64,000 nucleotides of DNA from Clostridia bacterium (GCA_017470145.1 JAFUFB010000004.1:1-64000); one strand, 5' to 3'. Shown: positions 43,444-51,969, counted from the stretch's first letter. Made by a program: numbers and translations. Notes: generated by a model from the letters alone, not told the origin.

Positions 43444-43566
43444 CTATTCCAGCGCAATTTCTTTTCCCACAGGGATGATCAGCCGATTGGGAACATCAAA
43501 AAGCTCTGCCCGGGCAGGATCGAACAGCGAACCGGGAGCCATATGATAGGGGACGCTGTGACTCAA
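43444..43566 (-). pseudogene. C-terminal gene fragment of unknown family
   Basis: After an in-frame TGA the - strand reads LSHSVPYHMAPGSLFDPARA and ends PVGKEIALE before a stop. It looks like the last 40 residues of a protein, has no start codon upstream, and abuts the ATPase gene. The parent family was not recognised. Confidence 0.35.
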
Positions 43567-43573
43567 TCACACA

Positions 43574-45019
43574 TTATCCGAAAAGATCTTCCATCTTGAC
43601 CTGCTCATTTACAATATCAATATAGTTATTGTTTTTCACTCCATAGAGCGTCACAAAGGTACAGTGCAGTTCCTTTTTTGTCCGCTGTACTTTGCGAAAC
43701 AGTTCCATCCTGTTCTGGATTTTCTCCGCATAGTCACCATCTATGGCATACTCTGTTTGGCTGTACTTCATTTCGCACAGATTAATCACATGATCATTTC
43801 TATCAATCACGAGATCAATTTGTCCGCCTTTCCATTCATTTCCATCCTTATCTGTGAAGGCTCTGCTGCTCCATGCGTAAACACCGCTCAGAATTCCGGA
43901 AATTCCAAGCTTCTCTTTGATCTGTTGAACATGACTTAAGCAGGTTTGCTCAAAAGCATATCCCGCCCATGCGTTTCGGTACCCGCTTCGCGCTGATTTT
44001 GTCCAGAAGTGAATATCCGAATTTTTCTGCTGTTGTACAAAACGAAGCGAAAATAGACAGAACATATCAATCAGCTGATATGTTTTGGCCCGAGTCGTTT
44101 TCTTCGGAAACAAGTAGCTCCTGATAAAGTCACAAGCCTCCAGATTTTTTAAAACTTGCGTCAACTCCCCTCCGTCTATTCCTGATGCATCACTTATCTC
44201 TTCTCTCGTCATGCCTCGAAGTGTAGAAGCCAGCGCTTCGATCACCTTTTGATAGTTCAAAGGCGATTTGTACAACGATCGAAACAAAAAATCATATTCT
44301 GTTTTTAATGGAGCATTTGGAAAAAAGAAGAGCCTGTCAACGTTCTCTGAAAGAGGATACTCTCGGTCGAGCATATCCAGATAGTATGGGATTCCACCGA
44401 AGACCATATAAGTTTCCAGCACCTGTCTTTGCCCATAGTGCATATGCTTGACTTGATTTAGGTACTCCTCTGTCTCCCGCAGCGTAAACGGCGCTAAATA
44501 GATGGAGCGGGTGATCCGTCCATGCAAGCCGCCTCGATCACCAATCAGCTTATCCAACATCCATGTTGTTGCGGAGCCACAGACATAGAGCTTCAGAATA
44601 CATTCATGACTTTTCCACCCATTCCAGAAGCCAGAAAGCGCCGCCATAAAATTGCTTTTTTGCGTATCCATCCAAGGCAGCTCGTCCAAAAAGACAGTCA
44701 CCTTTTCCTTCTGTTGCGCAAGGAGATATTGCTTGAGTCGATCAAACGCAGAGAACCAATCCTCTGGAGTTGCCTCTTGCTTACCTGACGCAAGATTCAA
44801 AATATCCTGGAAACGCTTCCGCTGCTCCTTTGCACCCACATGATAAAGGCCCGTATATTCAAAATCAAACTGCCCATGAAAAGCATATTGCAAAAGATAG
44901 GTTTTACCGACCCTTCTCCTTCCATATACTGCCACGAACTCTGATTTTTCAGAGGCATCGTACTTTCTGAGGGATTTGATTTCCTCATTCCGTCCGACAA
45001 AATTAATCATCTTGGACAT
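43574..45019 (-). CDS. P-loop ATPase with C-terminal PD-(D/E)xK-like domain (second of two)
   Basis: The 481-aa protein starts MSKMINFVGRNEEIKSL 5 bp after a GGAGGA site. Walker A is VYGRRRVGKT and Walker B is TVFLDELPWMD. A winged-helix segment (TREEISDASGIDGGELTQVL) is followed by the nuclease-like core with GGQIDLVIDRND and LCEMKYS. The layout matches the gene at 34794, but the sequences are clearly different, so they are not recent duplicates. It is AT-rich compared with the window and probably acquired. The role is unknown. Confidence 0.88.
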   Translation of the reverse strand: MSKMINFVGRNEEIKSLRKYDASEKSEFVAVYGRRRVGKTYLLQYAFHGQFDFEYTGLYHVGAKEQRKRFQDILNLASGKQEATPEDWFSAFDRLKQYLLAQQKEKVTVFLDELPWMDTQKSNFMAALSGFWNGWKSHECILKLYVCGSATTWMLDKLIGDRGGLHGRITRSIYLAPFTLRETEEYLNQVKHMHYGQRQVLETYMVFGGIPYYLDMLDREYPLSENVDRLFFFPNAPLKTEYDFLFRSLYKSPLNYQKVIEALASTLRGMTREEISDASGIDGGELTQVLKNLEACDFIRSYLFPKKTTRAKTYQLIDMFCLFSLRFVQQQKNSDIHFWTKSARSGYRNAWAGYAFEQTCLSHVQQIKEKLGISGILSGVYAWSSRAFTDKDGNEWKGGQIDLVIDRNDHVINLCEMKYSQTEYAIDGDYAEKIQNRMELFRKVQRTKKELHCTFVTLYGVKNNNYIDIVNEQVKMEDLFG

Positions 45020-45115
45020 CTTCCTCCTTTTGCAGGTCTCCTTCCACGCAGAGCAGTATACCAGAATAATTACTCTATTTCAATTGTTTTTCCCCCACAA
45101 CTCTATTTTTTTCAT

Positions 45116-45165
45116 AGTTACGGAGGAAAAATCGCGATTTTCTCTCCGTAACTCGTTTTTTTATT
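45116..45165. promoter_or_regulatory. large imperfect palindrome upstream of the ATPase
   Basis: AGTTACGGAG (45116-45125) pairs perfectly with CTCCGTAACT (45144-45153) around a perfect 14-bp core AAAATCGCGATTTT (45128-45141). The + side continues CGTTTTTTTATTT. It is shaped like a terminator for + strand transcription, but no + strand gene lies upstream, so an operator or element end is as likely. Confidence 0.5.
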
Positions 45166-45279
45166 TAGCTGCGGCGGAAAAATAACTTTTGGTAACAGCT
45201 CCTTACTGCATCCCCCCGGATTTTGTGATATCATATGTCCGGAGATAAAGTGCATCAGGCCGAAGAGATGTCTCCTGCG

Positions 45280-45744
45280 TTAGCCATTCCCCGGCCATAG
45301 ATCGCTCTGCCGTACATACCCATACTCTCCGGTGGCAGGAAACCAGACATGATACCAGTCATTCTCGATAATTCCGATCACCTTCATGGTATTGTGGTCT
45401 TCGCTGTGATGATAAGTATAGCCACTGACCGCCTGAGCCTCATCGTACACCTTCAGCATCTCCCCGCCCTTGCTGAACAGCTGCGGCATGGCAGTTATAT
45501 CGAGGTGAAGCGCGCTGTCAGCCTGTCCGAAGCTCAGATATCGCTTCATCATATAGCCATACGACCAAGTACGCCAATCGCCGAATATCACCTGTGTCCA
45601 CTCGCCGTCCCGCGCACTGACACAAACCGGCGCACCAGTGTAATATTTCCCCTGAGATTGGCTGCCCTTATCAGCTCGCTCCCGCAGATGGAGACGATCC
45701 GCAGGATTGGGATTCACCACCATAGCATAGTTGCTGGAATCCAT
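45280..45744 (-). pseudogene. C-terminal fragment of an SH3-domain secreted protein
   Basis: The frame reads NPNPADRLHLRERADKGSQS, a bacterial SH3b-type repeat, then a second SH3b-like block with DNHNTMKVIGIIENDWYHVW-like residues and an aromatic C-terminus. The same frame extends upstream to about 45797, where a TGA meets it, without a start codon, signal peptide or ribosome binding site. The 5' part has been lost, directly where the DUF523 gene ends. It is probably not expressed. Confidence 0.65.
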
Positions 45745-45803
45745 CTGCTTGGATGCCTCTTCCAGCGTATGAGGCAGACGGTTCCAATCGATCTGCGATC
45801 ATG

Positions 45804-46253
45804 TTATAGTTCAGATACTTGGCTCTCGCCAAGCACCTGGATGCCATTGGCCAGTAACAGTTCTGCGGTACAGCCGTTCCCAGGAACAAGTGTACCGGAA
45901 AAGGTCCCATCGTAGATTTCTCCATGCCCGCAGGAGGGGCTGCGTTCCTTGAGCACTGCGATCTTGCAACCGGCCTCCAGGGCTATGCGAAGACTGATCT
46001 CCGCACCTTTCCGGTATTCTTCGGTCACGTCTTTGCCCGTTTTCATGAGAACTTTATCTCCGACACGCTCCGAAGGCATCCGGGGCGTTGGAAGACCGCC
46101 TAATTCTTCGGGACAGACTGGAATCAGGTGATAGGAGCGCTGCAACAGCTCTAATGTCTGCGCAGGCATGGCTTTGCTGGCTCCATCGTAACGACAGGGT
46201 GTTCCGAGCAGACATGCGGAAATCAGCAGCGGACATTTTGTGGAATTGTTCAT
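45804..46253 (-). CDS. DUF523 family protein
   Basis: The 149-aa protein carries the DUF523 pattern: LLISACLLGTPCRYDG at the N-terminus, PVCPEELGGLPTPR, and LKERSPSCG, with conserved cysteines that suggest a metal or Fe-S site. AAAGGAA precedes the ATG. Its function is unknown, though a link to tRNA/thio-chemistry has been suggested by context in other genomes. It follows the DUF1848 gene with an 18-bp gap on the same transcript. Confidence 0.9.
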   Translation of the reverse strand: MNNSTKCPLLISACLLGTPCRYDGASKAMPAQTLELLQRSYHLIPVCPEELGGLPTPRMPSERVGDKVLMKTGKDVTEEYRKGAEISLRIALEAGCKIAVLKERSPSCGHGEIYDGTFSGTLVPGNGCTAELLLANGIQVLGESQVSEL

Positions 46254-46271
46254 TTCAGATTCCTTTCTATG

Positions 46272-47204
46272 CTATAAAAGATCCAGCCGAAGCTGATAAT
46301 CCTTCCAGCTCTTTTCCTCGGCTTGATGCACCTTATCTCCGGGCATCAGGTTGCCGATCAGCATGGGGGAGTTGGGATCGTGCTTCTTCCTATTGGCACG
46401 GACTGTATCCGCGTCATAATTGGCATAGCAGTATCGGCAGAGATGTCCGCAGGTGTTGTAAGCTCCGATATCCCCGCCGAGATAGCAGCTGCAGGCTTCC
46501 CGGGCAGGCGCTTTGGATGGGACCTTCAGATTGCAGCCGATGGCCTGCTCGTACACGGGAATGGTCATGCAGCCGCTGCAGTCCACGCCATAAGGGGCGA
46601 GATCGTCGCCCTCTGCACAGGCTTTGATGGCCATCCCGTATTTTTGCCCTACTTTCACAAAGGCTTTACCCAGGGTAATTCGATCTTCTGCGGATACGGT
46701 TCTGGCTTCCGGAAAGTTCCGTCGGGTTTTCTCGTACAAGTCGATAAAGCTGATGACCGCGGCATGCGTATAGCCGGAGAGGGCTTCCGCCATCCTTTCA
46801 AAGGCTTCCAGGTGAAAGGATAGGGGATACCGGTCGTTGAGAAAGATAGGATCATATCTCCAGCCCATGGAATGGATTCCTACGGCCTCTGAAAGATGCA
46901 GGAAGCAGTCTATCACCCTGGCCTTATCCGGAACATGGGGCTCGATATCTTTTCCATAGGGGGTGATGGTCACAAACCAGTATTGTCCGTATGGCTTCAG
47001 TTCCTGCAGGTAGGGGAGCATAGGCGCTGGATTTTTGGTGCAAAAGCCGATAATGTCCACGATGTCCGGGGACAGGGTATAGCGGGTGACGCTCTGCGGA
47101 TTATATGGATTCCGAACCAGTACATATCCTTCCCGCAGGCGGTTCATGAACCAGCGGCTGTAAAAGGCGGGAATATCGGTTCGCTGACCCGTGTTGATAA
47201 TCAT
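46272..47204 (-). CDS. DUF1848 family radical-SAM-like protein
   Basis: The start at 47204 (MIINTGQRTDIPAFYS) follows GAGGGGAGAG. The 310-aa protein has the DUF1848 signature with late cysteines CGHLCRYCYANYDAD, a CxxxCxxC motif placed at the C-terminus, unlike classical radical SAM enzymes. SRWFMNRLREGYVLVRNP and the GWRYDPIFLND block are also typical. It is co-oriented with DUF523, a pairing that may reflect a common redox or RNA-modification role; this is inference. Confidence 0.9.
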   Translation of the reverse strand: MIINTGQRTDIPAFYSRWFMNRLREGYVLVRNPYNPQSVTRYTLSPDIVDIIGFCTKNPAPMLPYLQELKPYGQYWFVTITPYGKDIEPHVPDKARVIDCFLHLSEAVGIHSMGWRYDPIFLNDRYPLSFHLEAFERMAEALSGYTHAAVISFIDLYEKTRRNFPEARTVSAEDRITLGKAFVKVGQKYGMAIKACAEGDDLAPYGVDCSGCMTIPVYEQAIGCNLKVPSKAPAREACSCYLGGDIGAYNTCGHLCRYCYANYDADTVRANRKKHDPNSPMLIGNLMPGDKVHQAEEKSWKDYQLRLDLL

Positions 47205-47298
47205 CCGTCTGTACTCTCCCCTCATTGGCAGAATGCTTTCCAGGAGCGAGGATGATTGTGAAAGGATTTCTTCCTTTCGTGCAGATCCTTCCTCCTGT

Positions 47299-47321
47299 CT
47301 ACAGCGGACAGTTTACATCAT
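47299..47321. repeat. 23-bp dispersed repeat, copy B
   Basis: The sequence beginning CTACAGCGGACAGTTTAC differs from copy A (43348-43370) at one position. It lies between the DUF1848 gene and a hydrolase fragment. Confidence 0.6.
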
Positions 47322-47334
47322 GACAAAGCTCAGA

Positions 47335-47523
47335 TCAAGAATTGCCGATATTTATTTGTTCATAGGATTGCAGGAACAGAGGTAAACGGCATGATTCGCC
47401 CCTCCATTCCTGAAGCTGATGCAGAATTTTATCTGCCACTTCTTGATGCTTCATCTGATAAGTATGCCCGGCCTTCTCAATAAAAATCAGCTGATTCCTC
47501 GGGGCCGTAGGTATATCTAACAC
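47335..47523 (-). pseudogene. C-terminal fragment of an alpha/beta hydrolase
   Basis: The frame reads IPTAPRNQLIFIEKAGHTYQ, the strand and histidine loop that close the hydrolase active site, then the final amphipathic helix (KHQEVADKILHQLQEW). The nucleophile and acid regions are absent. The fragment is cut at 47523, exactly where a truncated + strand gene begins. Confidence 0.6.
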
Positions 47524-47909
47524 TTGGAATTGTTCTTTGCTGTGCGGCGGTGATTCCTCTGTTTGTTACTGTTGCGCTTGGTAAGGAGGATCCTTTTCTG
47601 GGAACAATAGGAATAGCATTGATTTTGGCATTGGTTGCTATCGGCGTCCTGCTGACTGTAAGGGTATCTATCGTCTGGGGAAGCTATCAGATGCTTTTGG
47701 AGGAGGGGGATTATTCTCGTGAAAACAAGGTTGATTCCAAACGCTACGAATTTATCAATGGGGCTTATTGGTGCCTGATTACAGCGGGGTATCTGGCATG
47801 GAGCTTTATTGAAAACAACTGGAACCGCTCATGGATCATATGGCCTGTTGCCGGCGTCGCTTATGCAGCTATATATGGCATTATAAAAGCGTTAAGGAGT
47901 AAGCAATAG
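47523..47909 (+). pseudogene. 5'-truncated membrane protein fragment
   Basis: After a TAG just upstream the frame runs VLCCAAVIPLFVTVALG and continues with three hydrophobic segments to a natural stop. It resembles the C-terminal membrane half of two-part proteins that begin with an XRE-type helix-turn-helix; that half is missing. The break point is shared with the hydrolase fragment, which suggests a deletion or recombination junction. Confidence 0.5.
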
Positions 47910-48119
47910 GCTTCTGGCAAATAGACCATCATTCTGCGTTAGAGCTTGCGTGCTTCTTTGCCTGGAATCAACGATCCTATCATAACAAGAAACTGTCCAA
48001 CGAATTCATGCCGGATTATACCATACTTTATAGATCTATGTTGGAACTTTCCGATCTTTTTCTCGTCTGATAGAGAGAAAGGAGGGAGGCAGACCTCCCT
48101 CATGGAAAGGAGTAAACTC

Positions 48120-49946
48120 ATGAAATTGCATCGTATGGCGGCCTGGCTGTTGGCCCTGACCCTTGTTCTGTTGACGATCCTGCCCGCGTTGGCGGAAACG
48201 GAGCATATCTGGCGACTGGGGGATACCGGAGAGCAGGTGGAGAGAATCCAGGCCCGGCTGGTGGAGCTGGACTATCTGACTTCTGCAGTTACGGGAATCT
48301 TTGACGAGACTACGGAAACCGCCCTGATCCGTTTCCAGAGCCGAAATGGATTGTTGATTACGGGCATGGCGGACGAAAGAACCCTGGAGTGTTTATTCTC
48401 GGAGGAGGCTAAGGATGAAAGGGCGGAATCGGAGGGATGGTTCCTGGCGGAGGAAGCGGCATTGGGGGGCGGTGTATATGATGCCGCCGTCTTAGCCGCG
48501 CCCCTGGCGACGAGGATGCCCATCACCGGAGCCACGATGAAATGGAATACCAACGAATATACCTTTTTCCAGGAGAACGGCTTCCAGTCTGCGACTCAGG
48601 CTCCTCTGTCCACCTTTGCCGCGGACGTGGACACCGCCTCCTATGCCCAGCTCCGCGCCATGATTCTGCGGGGAGAGACGGTGCCGGCCGACGCGGTGCG
48701 GGTGGAGGAAATGCTGAATTATTTCCACTATGATTATCCTCAGCCCACGGGGAATCACCCCTTCGGTGTCTCCCTGGAGCTGGCGCCTTGCCTCTGGAAT
48801 CCCGGAAATCTTCTGCTGCAGGTAGGTCTGCAGGCAAAGGCGATTCCCCAGGGGGAGCGTCCCGCTCAGAACCTGGTGTTCCTGATCGATGTATCCGGCT
48901 CCATGTTTGGATCAGACCGGCTGGACCTGGTGAAACGGGCCTTCCAGCTGCTGCTGGAGGAGCTAGAACCCACGGACATGGTTTCCCTGGTGACCTATGC
49001 CTCCCGGGATGAAATCATTCTGGAGGGTGTACCTGCAGCGGACAAGGTGCGGATCATGGAAGCGATTTCCGGCTTGGAAGCCGGTGGCTCCACCAACAGC
49101 GCCTCAGGCATTCAGACGGCCTATGCCTTGGCGGAAAAATATGCTCGGGAGGACAGCGCGAACCGGGTGCTGATGGCGACGGATGGGGATTTTAACGTGG
49201 GCCTCACCACCGAGGGGGAGCTGGCCCGCCTGGTGATGAAAAAGAAGGAGGCAGGCGTTCGGTTGACGATGTTGGGCGTGGGCTACGGGAATTATAAGGA
49301 TAACAAGCTGGAAGCCCTGGCGGATTATGGGGACGGAAACTATTACTATCTGGATTCCATCTTTGAGGCCCGGCGGGCCCTGGTGATGGAAGCCGGTGGC
49401 ACCCTTACCGAGGTGGCGAAGGATGTGAAGCTGCAGCTGGATTTCAATCCGGAAAAGGTCAGCGCCTATCGGCTCATCGGATACGAGGATCGGGTGATGG
49501 ATGCCCAGGATTTCGCGAATGATACGAAGGACGGCGGCGAAATCGGGTCTGGTCACCGGGTCACGGCCCTGTATGAGATCGTGCCGGCGGGAAGTGATTT
49601 CGATCCCGGCATTCCCGCCAGCCGGTATGTAACTCCCGTCCAGGGGGAAACAGAAAACCCGGAGTGGCTGACTCTGGCGATTCGTTACAAGGCCCCGGGC
49701 GCGGAGGAAAGCACCCTGGAGGAATATCCCCTGAGGATGGAACCTGCGGAGCAGCTTTCCGAAAACATGAAATGGGCCGCAGCGGTGGCGGAGTGCGCCA
49801 TGATCCTGCGGGATAGCGAATATCGAGGAGAGGCAGCGCTGGATTCCACCCTGGAGCTGGCCCGGAGCTGCGGCACGGTCTTGGGGGATCCGTACAAGGA
49901 GGAATTCGTCTATCTGCTGACCCTGCTGCAGCGGGGAAAGGAGTAA
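48120..49946 (+). CDS. secreted VWA-domain protein (YfbK-like) with N-terminal peptidoglycan-binding domain
   Basis: The start at 48120 (MKLHRMAAWLLALTLVLL) follows AAAGGAG; a small hairpin AGGGAGG/CCTCCCT lies just upstream (48083-48100). A signal peptide to about residue 25 is followed by one PG_binding_1 repeat (about 33-92), then the YfbK-type N-terminal block (STFAADVDTASYAQLRAM), a VWA domain with the MIDAS motif LIDVSGSM (Asp257, Ser259, Ser261), TDGDFNVG, and a C-terminal DUF3520-like region. The 608-aa protein is probably surface-exposed and binds a metal-dependent partner. It is followed by an ECF sigma and its regulator, so it is a candidate output or sensor of that system. Confidence 0.9.
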   Translation: MKLHRMAAWLLALTLVLLTILPALAETEHIWRLGDTGEQVERIQARLVELDYLTSAVTGIFDETTETALIRFQSRNGLLITGMADERTLECLFSEEAKDERAESEGWFLAEEAALGGGVYDAAVLAAPLATRMPITGATMKWNTNEYTFFQENGFQSATQAPLSTFAADVDTASYAQLRAMILRGETVPADAVRVEEMLNYFHYDYPQPTGNHPFGVSLELAPCLWNPGNLLLQVGLQAKAIPQGERPAQNLVFLIDVSGSMFGSDRLDLVKRAFQLLLEELEPTDMVSLVTYASRDEIILEGVPAADKVRIMEAISGLEAGGSTNSASGIQTAYALAEKYAREDSANRVLMATDGDFNVGLTTEGELARLVMKKKEAGVRLTMLGVGYGNYKDNKLEALADYGDGNYYYLDSIFEARRALVMEAGGTLTEVAKDVKLQLDFNPEKVSAYRLIGYEDRVMDAQDFANDTKDGGEIGSGHRVTALYEIVPAGSDFDPGIPASRYVTPVQGETENPEWLTLAIRYKAPGAEESTLEEYPLRMEPAEQLSENMKWAAAVAECAMILRDSEYRGEAALDSTLELARSCGTVLGDPYKEEFVYLLTLLQRGKE

Positions 49947-49953
49947 GCGGAGA

Positions 49954-49981
49954 TTGACAAAAGGCTTTGGCTTCTGATACA
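49954..49981 (+). promoter_or_regulatory. possible promoter of the sigma factor gene
   Basis: A perfect TTGACA at 49954-49959 is followed after 16 bp by GATACA (49976-49981). It would separate sigma/anti-sigma expression from the VWA gene. Confidence 0.45.
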
Positions 49982-50028
49982 TTTTTCCGTGAGAAGGGAA
50001 AAAACATCGTGGAGGGGAGGCACGCTCC

Positions 50029-50643
50029 GTGCGGGACACCTGGCTGAAGCAGGCTCAGGAGGGGAATCCGGAGGCCTTTGAGCTGCTGATGGTGGATCTG
50101 GAGCCCCTGGTCTGGCGGATCTGCTGGCACTATCTGGGGAACCGGGAGGATGCTTCGGATTGTGGTCAGGACGCTATGATCAAAATCTGGCGCGGGCTCC
50201 CTTCCTTTCGGCAGGACTGTGCTTTTGAATCATGGGTCTATCGTATCGCGGCCAACTGCTGTATGGATTTTCTGCGGAAGCGAAAGCGCGCTCCAGTGGA
50301 ATCCCTCGAACCCCTGCGGGAGCAGGGGTTCGATCTACCAGACCCGGGACCAAATACCGAAGAGGAGACCCTGCGCCGCGAGGAGCATGCCCGGCTGCGG
50401 GAGGCGATCACCCTATTGCCGCCGGATCAGCGGGATGCCCTGGTGCTGACCCAGCTGGAGGGGCGCTCCTATGAGGACGCCGCGGAAATATTGGAAACCA
50501 CGGAAGGAACGATCAAGAGCCGGGTCAATCGGGCCCGAAGCAAACTAAAATCGCTGATCGCGCTGGAAGCCCCGCTCCCAGGGCAAGGGGGAGCGAAAAA
50601 CGCTCCCGGCGATCATTCTACAGGAAGGAGGGACCCCTCATGA
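50029..50643 (+). CDS. ECF-type RNA polymerase sigma factor
   Basis: The 204-aa protein begins at GTG 50029 (MRDTWLKQAQEGNPEAFE) after GGAGGGGAGG. Region 2 is seen as DCGQDAMIKIWRGLPSFR with AFESWVYRIAANCCMDFLRK, and region 4 as LEGRSYEDAAEILETTEGTI with SRVNRARSKLK. A Pro/Asp-rich linker joins them. It directs RNA polymerase to a small set of promoters, probably for the cell envelope. It overlaps the anti-sigma-like gene by four bases. Confidence 0.93.
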   Translation: MRDTWLKQAQEGNPEAFELLMVDLEPLVWRICWHYLGNREDASDCGQDAMIKIWRGLPSFRQDCAFESWVYRIAANCCMDFLRKRKRAPVESLEPLREQGFDLPDPGPNTEEETLRREEHARLREAITLLPPDQRDALVLTQLEGRSYEDAAEILETTEGTIKSRVNRARSKLKSLIALEAPLPGQGGAKNAPGDHSTGRRDPS

Positions 50644-51398
50644 GTGAATATCCAAATCAGGATCCGGCATGGCTATCCCTCCAGGAAGAATTGAATCAAA
50701 TGGCTGCTGAAACTCCGGAGATGACGGAACGCTTCCGGGTGGGTTGGCGGCAGGCTATTCGGGAAACTGCCCAGGATGCCCCGGAGACTTCCCTGGAAAA
50801 ACCGCTTCTGGAGCAGCGGAAGGGGCAGATCCCACGTCAAATCTGGTTCCGTCGGGGCCTGAGCGTTGCCGCGGCGCTGGTCTTTGTGCTGGGCGGAACC
50901 CTGGCCGGACTGGACTTATTCGGCCGTCCTCATCCCGTGCTCCTCAGCGTGGATATGGCTGTGGAAGCCGCCCTGGAAAGTGCGGAGGAAGAGCCGGAAG
51001 GCATAGAGGAGATGGCGGAAAGCGTAGAAGACGCAGTGGAAAGCGTGGAGAGCCAAAGCGTGGAACTGTTCACTCCGACCTCCACGATGCTTCCGCAGCC
51101 CTTGGAGATGGGAACAGCGGAGGACGTACCCCTGCTGGCGGCTCGAAAGAGCGAAGCGGTGGAGGAAGCCGCCCCGGCGCCGGTCATGGCGGAAAGCCTG
51201 GCTCTGGATCTGGAGGAAGATTTGGCAGCCGGAAAGATCCAGGAGGAGAGCGTTCCCGAGGCGGCAACCCAGCCGCAGGAAAACGGACTGCCCTCCGGGC
51301 AGGAAAAAAGCCCCTCCCGAATGGGGTGGGGCCTGGGTCTGATGGTTCTTTCCGCCGTAGGATTTCTGTATCTTTTCTTTACGAGGAGAAAGCGGTAA
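50640..51398 (+). CDS. anti-sigma-like membrane protein with two transmembrane helices
   Basis: The cytoplasmic first 70 residues (MSEYPNQDPAWLSLQEELNQ) have the size of an anti-sigma domain but lack a zinc-finger HxxxCxxC motif. One transmembrane helix lies at about 74-93, followed by a Glu-rich extracellular region of about 130 residues and a second helix near 228-246 with a basic end RRKR. The start overlaps the sigma stop. This layout suggests membrane sequestration of the sigma factor, released by surface signals. The two-pass form is less common than the one-pass form. Confidence 0.75.
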   Translation: MSEYPNQDPAWLSLQEELNQMAAETPEMTERFRVGWRQAIRETAQDAPETSLEKPLLEQRKGQIPRQIWFRRGLSVAAALVFVLGGTLAGLDLFGRPHPVLLSVDMAVEAALESAEEEPEGIEEMAESVEDAVESVESQSVELFTPTSTMLPQPLEMGTAEDVPLLAARKSEAVEEAAPAPVMAESLALDLEEDLAAGKIQEESVPEAATQPQENGLPSGQEKSPSRMGWGLGLMVLSAVGFLYLFFTRRKR

Positions 51399-51532
51399 GA
51401 ACACAGAAACAGAAAACAGACCTGATCTATGATTACCGCACCTCAGCGGTTTCTATCGTGCTTTGTGAAGGGAAGAACAGGCTGCATTTTCGATGCATCG
51501 AATGCCTTTATAATTGATCCGTGGGGTTAAGC

Positions 51533-51649
51533 TCATATCGGCACGCCTTCGCAGTGATCGATCCCGTGCTGAATAATCTGAGCAGTGAATTCCCGGAAGG
51601 TATTCACATGCGGCTGAAAGATCTGATCCAGGTAGCTGAGCGTGATTTC
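51533..51649 (-). pseudogene. peptide deformylase C-terminal remnant
   Basis: After an in-frame stop the - strand reads LSYLDQIFQPHVNTFREFTA and continues QIIQHGIDHCEGVPI before a TGA. This matches the C-terminal helix of peptide deformylase, whose metal motif is HEIDH; here the catalytic Glu is Gly (HGIDH). The upstream motifs (GxGxAAxQ, EGCLS) are missing. It is non-functional by two criteria. Confidence 0.6.
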
Positions 51650-51660
51650 CTACCACCGTT

Positions 51661-51903
51661 TCGCCATGCTCATTACCTTTCCGCTTTTCAGCTTCCCATT
51701 ACAGTTTTTCGTATGTTTCCTTCTGGGAAAGATCCCGCCGGATAGCCGCCCAGATCAGCTTGGCTGCGAAATCCGAGCCTGCCTCAGAAGCGTGCGCTCC
51801 GTCCTCCGCATACATTTCCAAGTCCGGCCAGCTGTTCTTATATGACCACCAGCCCTCTCCGACAGGCGCGCGAAGCGCACCGATTGCTTCCGCGACCCGC
51901 TTA
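51661..51903. repeat. 243-bp duplication, copy 1 (3' end of SGNH hydrolase gene)
   Basis: The block is of equal length to, and about 94% identical with, 55147-55389 (roughly 15 differences, clustered near the 3' stop). It ends abruptly at CGACCCGCTTA in both copies. Confidence 0.85.
51699..51903 (-). pseudogene. C-terminal fragment of the DUF4886-type SGNH hydrolase
   Basis: The - strand encodes about the last 66 residues of the intact protein at 55185: KRVAEAIGALRAPVGEGWWS and the catalytic-helix region YAEDGAHASEAGSDFAAKLI with the Asp/His pair. The nucleophile region is absent. The remnant arose by duplication of the 243-bp block or by loss of the rest of a second gene. Confidence 0.75.
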
Positions 51904-51950
51904 ACAAAAGGGCAGCAGCTGAGTGTTGCCAGGCACTTCAGTTGCTGCCC
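51904..51950 (-). terminator. terminator of the flotillin gene
   Basis: On the - strand GGGCAGCA pairs with TGCTGCCC (51910-51917 / 51943-51950) around a loop with a further partial stem, followed by TTTTGTT. Confidence 0.8.
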
Positions 51951-51969
51951 TGAAAGGGGGATGGTAATA

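Noticed and set aside
48120-49946. A phage or tellurite-resistance VWA protein
   Set aside because: The signal peptide, peptidoglycan-binding domain and YfbK-type layout, together with a sigma/anti-sigma pair, do not fit phage or TerY proteins.
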